A stretch of DNA of 64,000 bases from positions 53,092 through 117,091 of the forward strand of contig PEZS01000016.1 of NCBI GenBank assembly GCA_002778785.1, written 5' to 3'. Source of the DNA: Bdellovibrionales bacterium CG10_big_fil_rev_8_21_14_0_10_45_34. Lineage in GTDB: Bacteria > Bdellovibrionota > Bdellovibrionia > Bdellovibrionales > 1-14-0-10-45-34. How positions within the stretch are numbered: the stretch's first letter is position 1; every line of letters begins with the position of its first letter. Positions 25,181-34,711 of the stretch are shown piece after piece. Below the pieces are notes generated by a model that made no database searches, was not told where the DNA came from, and was given only the letters and a program-made list of their open reading frames with translations. The translations under genes and the position numbers were made by a program.

Positions 25181-27595
25181 ATGCAGCGTGTACTCAGAAC
25201 CCTCTTTTTGATTTGGGGATTACTCCTCATATCTGTCAACTCACTTGCTCTGAAAGTTGAAAATTCAGAGGGTGATCCTGTATTGCTTGATGCCGATCAA
25301 GCCAACATAGAATATGACGACGACGGCAATCAGGTCATACTGCTGAGAGGTAACGTACAGGTCATTCATCAACAGCAACACATGACGGCGTCTGAAGCGA
25401 CGATCCATACCAAGACTCGAATGATCGACGCTGTGGGTAATGTGATGCTTGTCACCCCTAAAGCCACTTTATCTGCCAAAAGAGTTTTGCTCAGCTACGA
25501 AACCAACACAGGAGAGGCCTACGACGGATTTATTCAGTCTGGGCAAGTTACCTTTGCAGGAACTCTCATACGAAAGACTGGCGACAACACTTACGAAGCC
25601 GAAGACAGCGATTACACCTCTTGCACAACCTGCCCTCCCGGTTGGAGTTTTACTGGCACTTCCATGAATGCCGAACTAGAGGGGTATGCGCACATTCGAA
25701 ACCCCATTATGTGGGCAGGTAAAGTGCCTATTTTTTGGCTTCCCTACATTATTCTTCCAATGAATAGCAACCGTAGAACCGGGCTACTCTTTCCGGTACC
25801 TGAATTCACAGGAGCAAGCGGTTTCGCGATTTCTGAAAGTCTATTTATTGTGCTCGGGCGCAGTCACGATGCGACAGTGTCGGTGAAGCACTATTTCGGA
25901 GGCGCAACCGGAATAGGGACGGGTCGGCGTGGGACGAAGTTTTTAGGGCAATATCGCTATGCTCTTGCACCCCGCTCAAGGGGACAAATAGACACAGCCT
26001 ACCTAGACGATCGCATTCTACTCAAAGACAGAAAAACCAAACGATGGTTCACAAGGTACGACCACAGTTACGTATTTCCGGATGGCACCGAAAATCGAGC
26101 CAGCCTTAATCTCGTCAGCGACGTACAGTATCCCAGAGATTTCGTTGCAGAAATTGAAACGCTTGGGGGGCAGGTCTTAGGCAATCCCGCTTTAGAAAAT
26201 CGATTTTCCGTATTTAAAAATACAGAGTCCTCACATTATTCCGTAGATGCGGCACACCACTATAATTTGCTCACGACAGGACCGTTCTCTGACAATCGCG
26301 ATGCTGTTCACAGAATGCCAGAATTTAGATACAACCTTGCGCCTCAAAGATCTGCTTCAGGGTTTTTGACCCAATTCGACATTCTTTACAACAATTTCTC
26401 AAGAGATAGTTCCAGCTACGATGACAGAAGTTACACCGATGCCACTGCCGGCAATAGCTGCGCAGCCTTGGGCGGAGTACCAGTGCCTGATGGCCAAGTC
26501 TGCGTAGATCAGTTCGGTAATCCACTTCGTGACGGTCGCTTCGATCCAACCCGCGACCTCATTCGCACGGGTCAAAGAATAATTATATCACCGAGCGTGT
26601 CTTACCCGGTTAAAGTGGGGCAAATTGAAGTTCTCCCCTCGGTTTCTTACACAGAATCACAGTACAGATTAGGAACAGGGGAAGGCCCTCGCGAAGGATT
26701 CCAAGAAAGCACCGAGCGGCGCTACTTTAGAACGCAAATGTCCGCAAGAACCAGAGCTAGCCGGTTCTTTGGTTTAGAGAACGCAGATGCTGATGCCGAT
26801 AAATACCGTCACGAAATTCAACCTGAGGTGCGCTACACCACAATACCTTGGAGCTCACGAGCCGACCATCCTTTCTTTGGTGATCGCGATGTGGAGCCCT
26901 CCTTTAGGGCGGATAGTCCTCTAACGTCACGCGATGTCATCCAGTTTGATTACAACGACCGACTTATAGACAAGAACCTCGTTACATTTTCTTTTACAAA
27001 TCGACTGGTGCGAAAACGCCAATACGGTGACGGCAATAGGTACAAACAGATCGCTTTAGTGAGACTTGCGCAGTCCTATGACATTAACGAAGCTGGAAGA
27101 TCCACTTACAACTCTGAAGATGAAAGACAGCCTTGGACGGATCTCTCTGCTCTTGTAGATCTCAGATTTGACAATCTCGAACTCAACTCGATTATGAGAT
27201 ACTATCCGTATCAACGAACGACTTCAAATTCTTCGCGAGCAAGGATTATGAACGCAAATGGCGACTTCTTTCAGACAAGTTACACTCATGCGTTCTCGAT
27301 TGCTCGTTTGCCGAAAACCCAAGTCGTATCTCGTAGTGAAGATTTGAATTTTGACGTGTTTAAACGCTTTAAATATTTTGGAATGGGATTCGGGAATCAG
27401 TATTCTTTGAGTCAAGCAAGGAGCTTGGCCTATACGGCCCGTCTTGAACTCACACCGCCCGGTAACTGCTGGGGATTTGATTTTCAGTACACTAAGCCGA
27501 TCAATGCGGAATTCTCATTTGTTTTCAACTTCTACTTTATGTTCGATGGTAAAACCCGCACTGGCGTCGGCAATAGCGGTATACCGCAAAGCTAG
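25181..27595 (+). CDS. lptD: LPS-assembly outer-membrane protein LptD
   Basis: An 804-residue outer-membrane protein. A signal peptide (MQRVLRTLFLIWGLLLISVNSLA) leads into an OstA/LptA-like jellyroll (about 35-180: LLDADQANIEYDDDGNQVILLRG, MTASEATIHTKTRMIDAVGNV). A large beta-barrel follows, including the LptD segment IRNPIMWAGKVPIFWLPYIILPMNSNRRTG and many alternating strands to the C-terminus. Cys pairs are present at about 148-151 (CTTC) and later, as in disulfide-dependent LptD. It inserts lipopolysaccharide into the outer leaflet. It is only 11 bases after the phosphodiesterase gene, so it is probably cotranscribed. Confidence 0.9.
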   Translation: MQRVLRTLFLIWGLLLISVNSLALKVENSEGDPVLLDADQANIEYDDDGNQVILLRGNVQVIHQQQHMTASEATIHTKTRMIDAVGNVMLVTPKATLSAKRVLLSYETNTGEAYDGFIQSGQVTFAGTLIRKTGDNTYEAEDSDYTSCTTCPPGWSFTGTSMNAELEGYAHIRNPIMWAGKVPIFWLPYIILPMNSNRRTGLLFPVPEFTGASGFAISESLFIVLGRSHDATVSVKHYFGGATGIGTGRRGTKFLGQYRYALAPRSRGQIDTAYLDDRILLKDRKTKRWFTRYDHSYVFPDGTENRASLNLVSDVQYPRDFVAEIETLGGQVLGNPALENRFSVFKNTESSHYSVDAAHHYNLLTTGPFSDNRDAVHRMPEFRYNLAPQRSASGFLTQFDILYNNFSRDSSSYDDRSYTDATAGNSCAALGGVPVPDGQVCVDQFGNPLRDGRFDPTRDLIRTGQRIIISPSVSYPVKVGQIEVLPSVSYTESQYRLGTGEGPREGFQESTERRYFRTQMSARTRASRFFGLENADADADKYRHEIQPEVRYTTIPWSSRADHPFFGDRDVEPSFRADSPLTSRDVIQFDYNDRLIDKNLVTFSFTNRLVRKRQYGDGNRYKQIALVRLAQSYDINEAGRSTYNSEDERQPWTDLSALVDLRFDNLELNSIMRYYPYQRTTSNSSRARIMNANGDFFQTSYTHAFSIARLPKTQVVSRSEDLNFDVFKRFKYFGMGFGNQYSLSQARSLAYTARLELTPPGNCWGFDFQYTKPINAEFSFVFNFYFMFDGKTRTGVGNSGIPQS

Positions 27596-27623
27596 GGCAC
27601 CTAAAACACCGTAAGTAATCTAA

Positions 27624-28175
27624 CTAAAAAGTAGTGAATGAAACGAGCAAACTGCCGCCGTCAATATTTCCTTTAGACTCTAGGGGCATTGCTGTCACAA
27701 ACCAGCGGTTAACGCGCGCATGCTCGCGAGAACTCCCGAAGGCTTCTCTGGTGGTTTCGAAAGAGTGTTCAGCAAGGTGTTTTTGACTCTCAAATCCACT
27801 TAGGCCTCTTGGGCTTTGGCGCATCGCTTGCCCTTTTGGGCTGAGGCGAATCGCTTGCACTGGCTCTTCATCAGAAACAAAGTAGGCGACGTAAACGCCT
27901 AAAAGAATTCCTGCATAAAGGCCGAGCGAAGCTCCCCGAGCAATGTTCTGAAGGTTCTCTCCGGGTTGATCCACCATTACCAATGAGGCGGCCCCCAATA
28001 CTGTCCCTATGGCAATGCCATACATGGAACTTGTCAGGACAATCTTCATCTCCCCTTCAGCTTGACCATTGGTTGGGGAGAAGGTCATCGCCGCGGCGAC
28101 TGCCAAAATACAAAAAAAAGAAATCTTCGTTCGATAAAGAAAAGACTTTAAGATTTTCGATTTAAAATAGTTCAT
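27624..28175 (-). CDS. Small exported/membrane protein with glycine-rich helices
   Basis: A 183-residue protein with an N-terminal signal (FLYRTKISFFCILAVAAAMTFSPTNGQAEG) and two Gly/Ala-rich hydrophobic segments (about 50-68 and 83-103: YGIAIGTVLGAASLVMV, ASLGLYAGILLGVYVAYFV) like a glycine-zipper hairpin. A polar C-terminal 80 residues follow. No family recognised. It converges on lptD and may act in the envelope, which is inference. Confidence 0.55.
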   Translation of the reverse strand: MNYFKSKILKSFLYRTKISFFCILAVAAAMTFSPTNGQAEGEMKIVLTSSMYGIAIGTVLGAASLVMVDQPGENLQNIARGASLGLYAGILLGVYVAYFVSDEEPVQAIRLSPKGQAMRQSPRGLSGFESQKHLAEHSFETTREAFGSSREHARVNRWFVTAMPLESKGNIDGGSLLVSFTTF

Positions 28176-28263
28176 GATCGTATCATGTCATCTCAAGAGC
28201 CATAATGTCAGTGCGTTCATGATCAATTAGAAGCTATGCGTAATAGACAGATAAATCCTGCGG

Positions 28264-28626
28264 CTACAAAAAATCTGACAGATCTAAAAATTGGATCCCG
28301 CCTTGCCTGACCATAGCCACAAAGAATGCGACCTCGCCCTCAAATCGTGACTGCCAATCTCTCCATTGCCTTGCTTGACTCAGTATTTGATTTTGGGTGA
28401 GCCTGAAGCCATCGAACGACTCATGAGTGCTGCTCTTTACTTCGACCGCGATGTAGAACCTTCTATCTTTTGAACGAAACAAAAGGTCTACTTCAGCAAA
28501 TCTGCCTTTTAGCCTATGACGAACAAGCACCAATCCCACTTTTTTTAAAGCTTGGGCAACTAGTGCCTCACAGAATAGCCCCCTCTGATGGGCACTGCTG
28601 AGTAGACGAATTTTCTCCGCCGACAA
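28264..28626 (-). CDS. YraN/UPF0102-family nuclease-like protein
   Basis: A restriction-endonuclease-fold protein of the YraN family: QRGLFCEALVAQALKKVGL, then RHRLKGRFAEVDLLFRS (the usual GEIDLI) and FYIAVEVKSS (usual VEVK), giving the E..D..ExK nuclease core. A TTG at 28626 is proposed as start, giving 120 residues and a 59-base overlap with rnhB. An ATG at 28860 would make 198 residues but overlap conserved rnhB codons by 293 bases. The rnhB-yraN order is the conserved arrangement in many bacteria. Family is firm, the exact start is not. Confidence 0.78.
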   Translation of the reverse strand: MSAEKIRLLSSAHQRGLFCEALVAQALKKVGLVLVRHRLKGRFAEVDLLFRSKDRRFYIAVEVKSSTHESFDGFRLTQNQILSQARQWRDWQSRFEGEVAFFVAMVRQGGIQFLDLSDFL

Positions 28627-29245
28627 ACTCTCGGACCCCCGAAAAACTGACTCGATGAATCGGGCATGGTCCGAATTGGGATATAAGATCCTTGTGTTCG
28701 GCAGTTGAATAACCTTTGTGTTTTTCGAATCGATACTGGGGATATTGGATACCAAGAGCGTACATTGCTCTGTCCCTTTCGACCTTCGCGACGATTGAGG
28801 CTGCTGCAATTGGTTTTGCTCTTTGATCGCCTTTAACGAGGGGAATTTGATAAAACTCATTGGTCAACCCTGCCACTTTTAAATGACCATCAACCAAGAG
28901 CGTGCCGTTTTTGACACCAAGCTGAGTGAGCGCTCTCTTCATTGCAAGAAAACTGGCTTGCAAGATGTTGATTTCATCAATCTCTGAGCTCTCAGCAAAT
29001 CCGACGCCAACTAGAAACGTTGACTTAATGTATTCATAAACTTCCTCTCGGCGAGTCCCGGATAAAGTCTTTGAATCTCGAATCCATGGTTCAAATACAG
29101 GATCGATTTCTTTATCAATAATCACAGCGCCAGCGTAAACACGCCCTGCAAGACAGCCACGACCCGCCTCATCTACGCCGATAACTGGTTTTTTCACGAG
29201 TGACTTCCAATCGAATTCTTCATAGACGCGAGATGTCCGTGTCAA
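28568..29245 (-). CDS. rnhB: Ribonuclease HII
   Basis: A 225-residue RNase HII, which removes ribonucleotides and RNA from RNA-DNA hybrids. Catalytic acids sit in VIGVDEAGRGCLAGRVYAGAV (DEAG, about 21-24) and LLVDGHLKV; SIVAKVERDRAM and HKGYSTAEH complete the core. The TTG start has GAGGGGGCAGC upstream. In the common cluster it follows rplS; here an OPT transporter on the opposite strand lies between. It overlaps yraN at its 3' end. Confidence 0.95.
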   Translation of the reverse strand: MTRTSRVYEEFDWKSLVKKPVIGVDEAGRGCLAGRVYAGAVIIDKEIDPVFEPWIRDSKTLSGTRREEVYEYIKSTFLVGVGFAESSEIDEINILQASFLAMKRALTQLGVKNGTLLVDGHLKVAGLTNEFYQIPLVKGDQRAKPIAAASIVAKVERDRAMYALGIQYPQYRFEKHKGYSTAEHKDLISQFGPCPIHRVSFSGVREFVGGENSSTQQCPSEGAIL

Positions 29246-29467
29246 AGCTGCCCCCTCTTAGTCGAAACGTTTAACCTCTAGGAGAGTCATCGTATCGTCC
29301 ACCAAAAATGTACTGCATCACCGTCAACAATGAGATGACCCTTTACTGAGTTCACGAAACAATTTAGTTTCTACGAATCAACTTGAGAAGTCGGATGTTG
29401 CATCTTTTGATTTAGAATCGCGAAACGATACAACAGTTCGATATCCGTTAAAGAAGTCGGGTGCTAC

Positions 29468-31636
29468 ATGTCTTTTAAACCTTTTGTCGCTGCCAAAGCT
29501 GCTGTTGCAGAACTAACGCCAGTCTCTTTGATCTCGGGTGTTCTACTCGGAATCTTGTTTGGCGCAAGCTCTCTCTATCTTGCTCTCAAGGTGGGAATGA
29601 CGGTCAGCGCATCGATTCCGATCGCAGTCTTGTCGGTGACATTGTTTCGCGCCTTTTCGAAAGCCTTCGGAGTCCGCCGGGCGACAATTTTAGAAAACAA
29701 TATGGTGCAGACAACCGGTTCGGCAGGCGAGTCCATAGCCTTTGGCGTGGCCGTAACGATGCCGGCTCTATTACTGATGGGCTATGAAATGGAACTTTCA
29801 AGAACCATGGTAATAGCTGTTTTGGGCGGCTTTTTGGGCGTGCTGATGATGATCCCACTCAGAAGGGCTTTGATCGTAAAGGAACACGGCCAACTTAGCT
29901 ACCCCGAAGGCACGGCCTGCGCAGAAGTTCTCATAGTCGGTGAACAAGGGGGAACCTCCGCAATAACTGTTTTTACAGGTTTTTTTGTTGGGCTCTTCTA
30001 CAAGTTTTTGAACGTCGGCACCCATCTATGGAAAGACATTTCCGAGAAGAGTATATCTTGGTATCGGGGCGCCACCCTTGAGGCAGAAGTATCTCCAGAA
30101 CTTCTAGGTGTGGGATATATCATCGGGCCAAAAATTGCGAGTATCATGGTGGGAGGCGGTGTTCTCTCGAGTTTAGTTTTGATTCCTATGATTTATCTTT
30201 TTGGCGACGGTCTTGTGAATCCGTTGTTTCCAGCAACCAAGTTGATTTCAGAGATGTCGACACATGAAGTTTGGAGAAACTACGTTCTTTATATTGGTGC
30301 AGGGGCCGTTGCCACCGGCGGGATCATAAGTCTTTTTCAAAGTCTTCCAACAATTGTAAGAGGTGCGGTTGGTGGATTGAGCGCTATGCGGGGATCCACC
30401 AAGGTGCAAAACCCCGAAGAGATGCCACGAACAGACAAAGACCTGCCAATGAGTGTTGTCGTTGTCGGATCACTGGTCTTGGTTTTGGTACTCATGATGT
30501 GGCCGGGCCTTAACCTCAATCCCATTGCCGCAATTCTTATAGTTCTATTTGGATTTCTTTTTGTGACTGTGAGTGCTCGTCTAACCGGGCAAATTGGGTC
30601 ATCTTCAAATCCTATTTCGGGTATGACTGTGGCCACTCTGCTTTTGACCTGTCTAATCTTTGTACTTCTAGGTTGGGTCGGAGAAGATTATCGCGTTGCC
30701 GCTTTAAGTATTGCTGCCATCGTGTGCGTAGCCGCAAGCGTCGGGGGCACAACTTCACAGGATTTGAAAACAGGTTACCTTGTTGGCGCCTCGCCTTGGA
30801 AGCAACAGATTGGCTTGATCATCGGCACGCTAACGTCTGCTTTGGTAATAGGCCTTACGCTGAATGTTTTAAATTCTGCGTCGACAATCTACTCCCAAAA
30901 AAATCTTCCCGAGACAGTTGTTGATGTATCAACTTTGGCCCAAAAGGAATCTCCTCGCGAGTCTCAAGCGGACGCTGTCTCAGATAATAATTCTTACTTC
31001 GTACTAAGGGTTGGTAAACCAGCGACTGAGGGACCACTTGCTGGTATACCTGCCGGCAAATACTTGGTCGATGACACGGGCAAGATTCGTTATCTTGTCG
31101 ATCCGGGTATAAACGGAGTTCTTCGGCAAAGAGACGATGGCACACCCGTGGCAAAATACGATGCGCCAAAGGCAAGTCTCATGGCTCTGATTATAGATGG
31201 TATCCTTACTCAAAAACTTCCGTGGGGACTCGTGCTTCTCGGTGCTTTTATTTCTGTTGTGTTGGAACTCTGCGGGATTTCTGCTTTGCCTTTCGCCGTG
31301 GGAGTGTATCTTCCTCTCTCTGCGAGCGCTCCTATCTTCGTGGGCGGTCTCGTTAGGTGGCTTGTCGAAAGAGTTCGTAAACCTCTGTCGCAGTCTGAAG
31401 GAGAAACCAGTTCAGGAGTGCTTTTGTCGTCGGGATTGATTGCTGGTGGAGCCATCGCGGGGATTGCACTTGCCATTTTAGCTCTCCAAGGTGGCTTCAG
31501 CGAAACGATTCATCTTGGTTCGATTTTACCCGGATTGTCTCAGAGTGACGGTTTTGCTCTCACAGCATTTCTTGGCTTAGCTACCTTTGTGTTCTTCGTA
31601 GGCACCGGAAAGTTATTAGGAACTAAAGCGAGGTAG
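29468..31636 (+). CDS. OPT-family oligopeptide transporter
   Basis: A 722-residue inner-membrane transporter of the OPT superfamily (peptides or metal chelates, proton-coupled). It has about 15 hydrophobic segments. Conserved pieces are GVLLGILFGASSLYLALKVG, TGSAGESIAFGVAVTMPALLL and HGQLSYPEGTACAEVLI. A non-membrane insert at about 490-560 (APEG-like, ending in KYDAPKASLMALII) is typical of bacterial OPT proteins. In a proteolytic predator it could import prey peptides, which is inference. It is on the plus strand and splits rplS from rnhB. Confidence 0.92.
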   Translation: MSFKPFVAAKAAVAELTPVSLISGVLLGILFGASSLYLALKVGMTVSASIPIAVLSVTLFRAFSKAFGVRRATILENNMVQTTGSAGESIAFGVAVTMPALLLMGYEMELSRTMVIAVLGGFLGVLMMIPLRRALIVKEHGQLSYPEGTACAEVLIVGEQGGTSAITVFTGFFVGLFYKFLNVGTHLWKDISEKSISWYRGATLEAEVSPELLGVGYIIGPKIASIMVGGGVLSSLVLIPMIYLFGDGLVNPLFPATKLISEMSTHEVWRNYVLYIGAGAVATGGIISLFQSLPTIVRGAVGGLSAMRGSTKVQNPEEMPRTDKDLPMSVVVVGSLVLVLVLMMWPGLNLNPIAAILIVLFGFLFVTVSARLTGQIGSSSNPISGMTVATLLLTCLIFVLLGWVGEDYRVAALSIAAIVCVAASVGGTTSQDLKTGYLVGASPWKQQIGLIIGTLTSALVIGLTLNVLNSASTIYSQKNLPETVVDVSTLAQKESPRESQADAVSDNNSYFVLRVGKPATEGPLAGIPAGKYLVDDTGKIRYLVDPGINGVLRQRDDGTPVAKYDAPKASLMALIIDGILTQKLPWGLVLLGAFISVVLELCGISALPFAVGVYLPLSASAPIFVGGLVRWLVERVRKPLSQSEGETSSGVLLSSGLIAGGAIAGIALAILALQGGFSETIHLGSILPGLSQSDGFALTAFLGLATFVFFVGTGKLLGTKAR

Positions 31637-31651
31637 TTCTTTCGCGAACGA

Positions 31652-31697
31652 AATTAGATATCATTTCTTGCTTAAATTAGATTTCATCTTGCTTAAG
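31652..31697. repeat. Imperfect 22-24 bp tandem duplication
   Basis: AAATTAGATATCATTTCTTGCTT is followed at once by a near copy (AAATTAGATTTCATCTTGCTT) in the OPT-rplS intergenic stretch. No function apparent. Confidence 0.6.
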
Positions 31698-31798
31698 CTG
31701 GTGCGGGATTAGTTAGCTGATCTATGCTTGCCAAAAGAATCTATTGAGTCGCCGATTGGTAAGTGCCAACGTACTCTTGAGAAATACACAGTGTTGAG

Positions 31799-32206
31799 TT
31801 AGTTAGCAGACTCTTTCTTTTCGAAAGCTTCTTTTGAAGAAGCGGCTTCGTTAGAGCTAACAAGCTCTCCAGAAATACGCGCTTTTTTACCTTCAAGATT
31901 TCTAATGTAATAGAGTTTTGCACGGCGAACTTGCCCACGAGCAATTAACTGAATGTTATCGATGGCAGGGCTTGAAAATGGAAATGTTCTTTCAACTCCG
32001 ACGCCGCTAGAAATTTTTCTAACAGTGAAGGCGCGAGTTATTCCTGACCCTTGAACCTTGATCACTAAGCCTTTGTACTTTTGGATTCTTTCTTTTTCGC
32101 CCTCTTTTACGCGAACTGAAACCTCAACCGTGTCACCTGGAGTGAGAGCGATTTTGTGGATCTTGGGCGTGCGGCCTACGGTAATTCGGCGGATGAGATC
32201 TTGCAT
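31799..32206 (-). CDS. rplS: 50S ribosomal protein L19
   Basis: A 135-residue L19, at the 30S-50S interface. Family signatures: [59 protein letters not shown] and [23 protein letters not shown]-terminal tail rich in E, A, S and K adds about 20 residues. It follows trmD by 57 bases as in most bacteria. Confidence 0.97.
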   Translation of the reverse strand: MQDLIRRITVGRTPKIHKIALTPGDTVEVSVRVKEGEKERIQKYKGLVIKVQGSGITRAFTVRKISSGVGVERTFPFSSPAIDNIQLIARGQVRRAKLYYIRNLEGKKARISGELVSSNEAASSKEAFEKKESAN

Positions 32207-32263
32207 AAGAGGCTCCTAAAACTTTTACGAAGAGAAAGGGATACCCCATTCTCGCAGTAAAGG

Positions 32264-33193
32264 TCAAACTTTTCCCTGCCAACCCATCGACTTTTTTACG
32301 TTTTCTGGCAGCTCCCTCGCCCAGACGAGCGCTTCTTCGATTTCCTCCGTTAACGCTTTAGATGTACGGACTGGCCTACGAAAAGCCATTGGTGAGAGCG
32401 GCGTGCCATCATCCGTGCTGCTCTCTACTCGTGCCGCGCCCTCCATACCGCTCTCTAGGGTCGGTTGGCCGCCACGAGATGGGCCTTTACCCATCAACAA
32501 GTCCCTTCGAAAAAGCCACGTTTCAACTAGACTTGCGCGTCTTCGAAACTTCGCAATTTCGCCGTGATGCCCCCCAGTCAGAACCGAGGGCACCTCAAGA
32601 TCGCGCCAAACCTCTGGCCGCGTAAACGTGGGTCCTTCAAGTAAACCGCCCACCCCTTCAGAAAAACTGTCTTGAGCTGCCGACTCGCCGTGGCCTAAAA
32701 ACCCTGGCACAAAACGACTCACAGCTTCAATAAACACCAGCGCTGCCGTTTCACCCCCGTTCAGAACGTAGTCGCCAACTGAGATTTCTCTCGCTCCTGC
32801 GGCCACAATAAGTCGTTTGTCAAAGCCCGCGTAACGTCCGCAGAGAAGTCCTACAGCAGGATGGGTAGGCTTCGAAGCATTCGCCAGCAGACTTTGTGCA
32901 AAAGTGTGAGCCATTTTTGCCGTCAGTCGCTCACCTTGAGGAGAAAAGCAGATAAGTTCGTCAACAGGATTTTGCTCTATGGCGCTTGCCCATGGCTCCG
33001 CCATGAAGCACATGCCATCGCCACCCCCGAAAGGTCGGTCATCAACAGTTTTGTGTTTGCTCTGAGAATAGTCGCGAGGATTCACTAAGTGAAATTTCAG
33101 CAATCCTTTTTCGACGGCTTTTGATGTTAGCCCAGCGCTCAAAGGAGATTGAAAAAATTCCGGGAAAATAGAATAGATGTTAAACTGAATCAC
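32264..33193 (-). CDS. trmD: tRNA (guanine-N1)-methyltransferase TrmD
   Basis: A 309-residue SPOUT methyltransferase making m1G37 in tRNA, which prevents frameshifts. Core motifs: FNIYSIFPEFF, NPRDYSQSKHKTVDDRPFGGGDGM, LLCGRYAGFDKRL, EISVGDYVLNGGETAALVFIEA and GPTFTRPEVW. It exceeds the usual ~250 residues by a low-complexity C-terminal piece after RRDLLMGKG. In the conserved order it should follow rimM (now 4.7 kb upstream), so an insertion separates them. Confidence 0.96.
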   Translation of the reverse strand: MIQFNIYSIFPEFFQSPLSAGLTSKAVEKGLLKFHLVNPRDYSQSKHKTVDDRPFGGGDGMCFMAEPWASAIEQNPVDELICFSPQGERLTAKMAHTFAQSLLANASKPTHPAVGLLCGRYAGFDKRLIVAAGAREISVGDYVLNGGETAALVFIEAVSRFVPGFLGHGESAAQDSFSEGVGGLLEGPTFTRPEVWRDLEVPSVLTGGHHGEIAKFRRRASLVETWLFRRDLLMGKGPSRGGQPTLESGMEGAARVESSTDDGTPLSPMAFRRPVRTSKALTEEIEEALVWARELPENVKKSMGWQGKV

Positions 33194-33410
33194 TCTCTGA
33201 AGTATCTAAATGTTTAACCACTCTAAAGCAAACGAGTTCTCCGCTTTATGTAAAGCTTATTTTGTTGGGCACCCGCGCTTTTGCTCGCTATCCTACAACT
33301 TCGATCACCGGCAAAAACGCCTTTAAGAGTAGTTGCAGAACTATGTGTCACGGAAACTGGTACACAAGAAACCATGCTATAAAACAATCCAATAGACAGC
33401 CAAGGGGACA

Positions 33411-33436
33411 AGCGGCGAAAGCTTAGGTTCGCCGCT
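33411..33436 (-). terminator. Hairpin after the trypsin gene
   Basis: A perfect 9-bp stem AGCGGCGAA/TTCGCCGCT (loop of 8) lies 14 bases after the trypsin stop codon. No T-run follows, so it may act as a weak terminator or mRNA end protector. Confidence 0.5.
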
Positions 33437-33450
33437 GAGGTAAAATCTGC

Positions 33451-34254
33451 TTAGTTCAGTTGCTGCGAACTTGTAACAGTAGCAATCCACTCGGAGACCG
33501 CGTTCACCTTAGAGTAGACGCCGTATTTGTCTGCACGTGCGCAACCGGCACCCCAACTCACAACACCTACGAGAATTGGTGCTCCATCGCCTCCTTTGAC
33601 CATAAGTGGGCCGCCGGAATCTCCCTGGCAAGAATCCTTTCCGCCTTCTTTGTAGCCGGCGCAAATCATTCTATCAGAAACACCACCGTTGTAAGAAGTC
33701 GGAAGATTACAATCGGCTTGTGATACGAGCGGAACATCTACTTTTTGTAGCGTATTTGATAAACTTCCCCACTCACGAGTGTAACCCCATCCTGCAACGG
33801 TAGATAAAATTTCAGAACTAGCATCGGTGTGAGAAGGAATGTTGATCTCTGTAGAGTTCAAACCGATACCGGCGAAAGTGGTTGGCTGAGCAAGATAAAG
33901 AAGTGCAAAATCAAAGTCTTTCGAACCGTAGTTTGGATGAAGAAATGACTTTTCAATTTGAAGTCTTTCTTCCCCTTCGCTTTCATCGAGGTTATGTAAT
34001 CCGGCAACCACTTCGATGACCCTTCCCGCCCGAATACAATGTGCTGCCGTTAATACCCATCGCTGCGCAATAATAGAACCGGCACAAAAATGTTTTTGAT
34101 TAGTTTGCAAAGAGACGAGCGATGGAAACTCCCCTTTGTTCGCATCAACTCCCCCGACTATTTTTGTTTTCTCTGCGAGCGGCTTCGCACTCACTTGCAA
34201 ACACTGCACGCTAGTAAAAACTAAAGCGCAGCAAAAAGTAATCTTACCCCACAT
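33451..34254 (-). CDS. Secreted trypsin-like serine protease (S1A)
   Basis: A 267-residue secreted protease. The signal peptide (about 1-23) is followed by a very short propeptide and the activation site TK-IVGG (Ile32). The triad is His72 (LTAAHC), Asp115 (DFDFALL) and Ser213 (CQGDSGGP). Asp207, six residues before the Ser, marks trypsin specificity for Lys/Arg. Six Cys sit at chymotrypsin-family positions. A protein this close to animal trypsin is unusual among bacteria in general, but such enzymes are common in predatory Bdellovibrio-type genomes. It stands in the block that separates rimM from trmD, and is divergent from the TIGR02147 gene. Confidence 0.93.
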   Translation of the reverse strand: MWGKITFCCALVFTSVQCLQVSAKPLAEKTKIVGGVDANKGEFPSLVSLQTNQKHFCAGSIIAQRWVLTAAHCIRAGRVIEVVAGLHNLDESEGEERLQIEKSFLHPNYGSKDFDFALLYLAQPTTFAGIGLNSTEINIPSHTDASSEILSTVAGWGYTREWGSLSNTLQKVDVPLVSQADCNLPTSYNGGVSDRMICAGYKEGGKDSCQGDSGGPLMVKGGDGAPILVGVVSWGAGCARADKYGVYSKVNAVSEWIATVTSSQQLN

Positions 34255-34590
34255 AAGATTGATCCCCCCGTTTTTTGTGTAACTTCGTTGTTACAGTCTT
34301 CCAGTTTTCAAGGGAGGTTACTCTTTGCCTACCAACAACTTTTCTTTGATCGGGAATCTAGGCTAACCTCTTGGCTTTTAGCTTGTCGTTCATCGAGTCT
34401 TGCTAGACGAAATTACGGGTGATCACTCCAAGGCACGCGGGAGAGAAGTTTATAAAAAACCCTAGATGTAACTTGGGGGTAAAGTGCTGACGAGGCATTG
34501 CCGGAAGAAAAACTGCTCAGAATTCTCGCGATATCGGAGTGCGGTCAACTGTGTAACTACTTTGCAAGAGCGCCAAAAAAGAGCCTAGAC

Positions 34591-34708
34591 GTGAACAGTG
34601 GTGTTCACAGGTTCGTAGGCTATCTAGTTGTAACAACAGCGGCTTTTGCCTTCGTCTGCCGTTCACAACCTGCCGATAAATTGGACCAAGGTTTGCAATT
34701 CTGTGAAC
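34591..34708 (+). promoter_or_regulatory. GTGAAC/GTTCAC inverted repeats upstream of the TIGR02147 gene
   Basis: GTGAAC-AGTGGT-GTTCAC (34591-34608) is a symmetrical site. Single half-sites GTTCAC (34661-34666) and GTGAAC (34703-34708) follow, the last directly before the ATG at 34712. Four half-sites in 118 bases suggest an operator, possibly for autoregulation by the TIGR02147 protein. The remaining stretch from 34255 to 34590 holds nothing recognised. Confidence 0.45.
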
Positions 34709-34711
34709 AAC

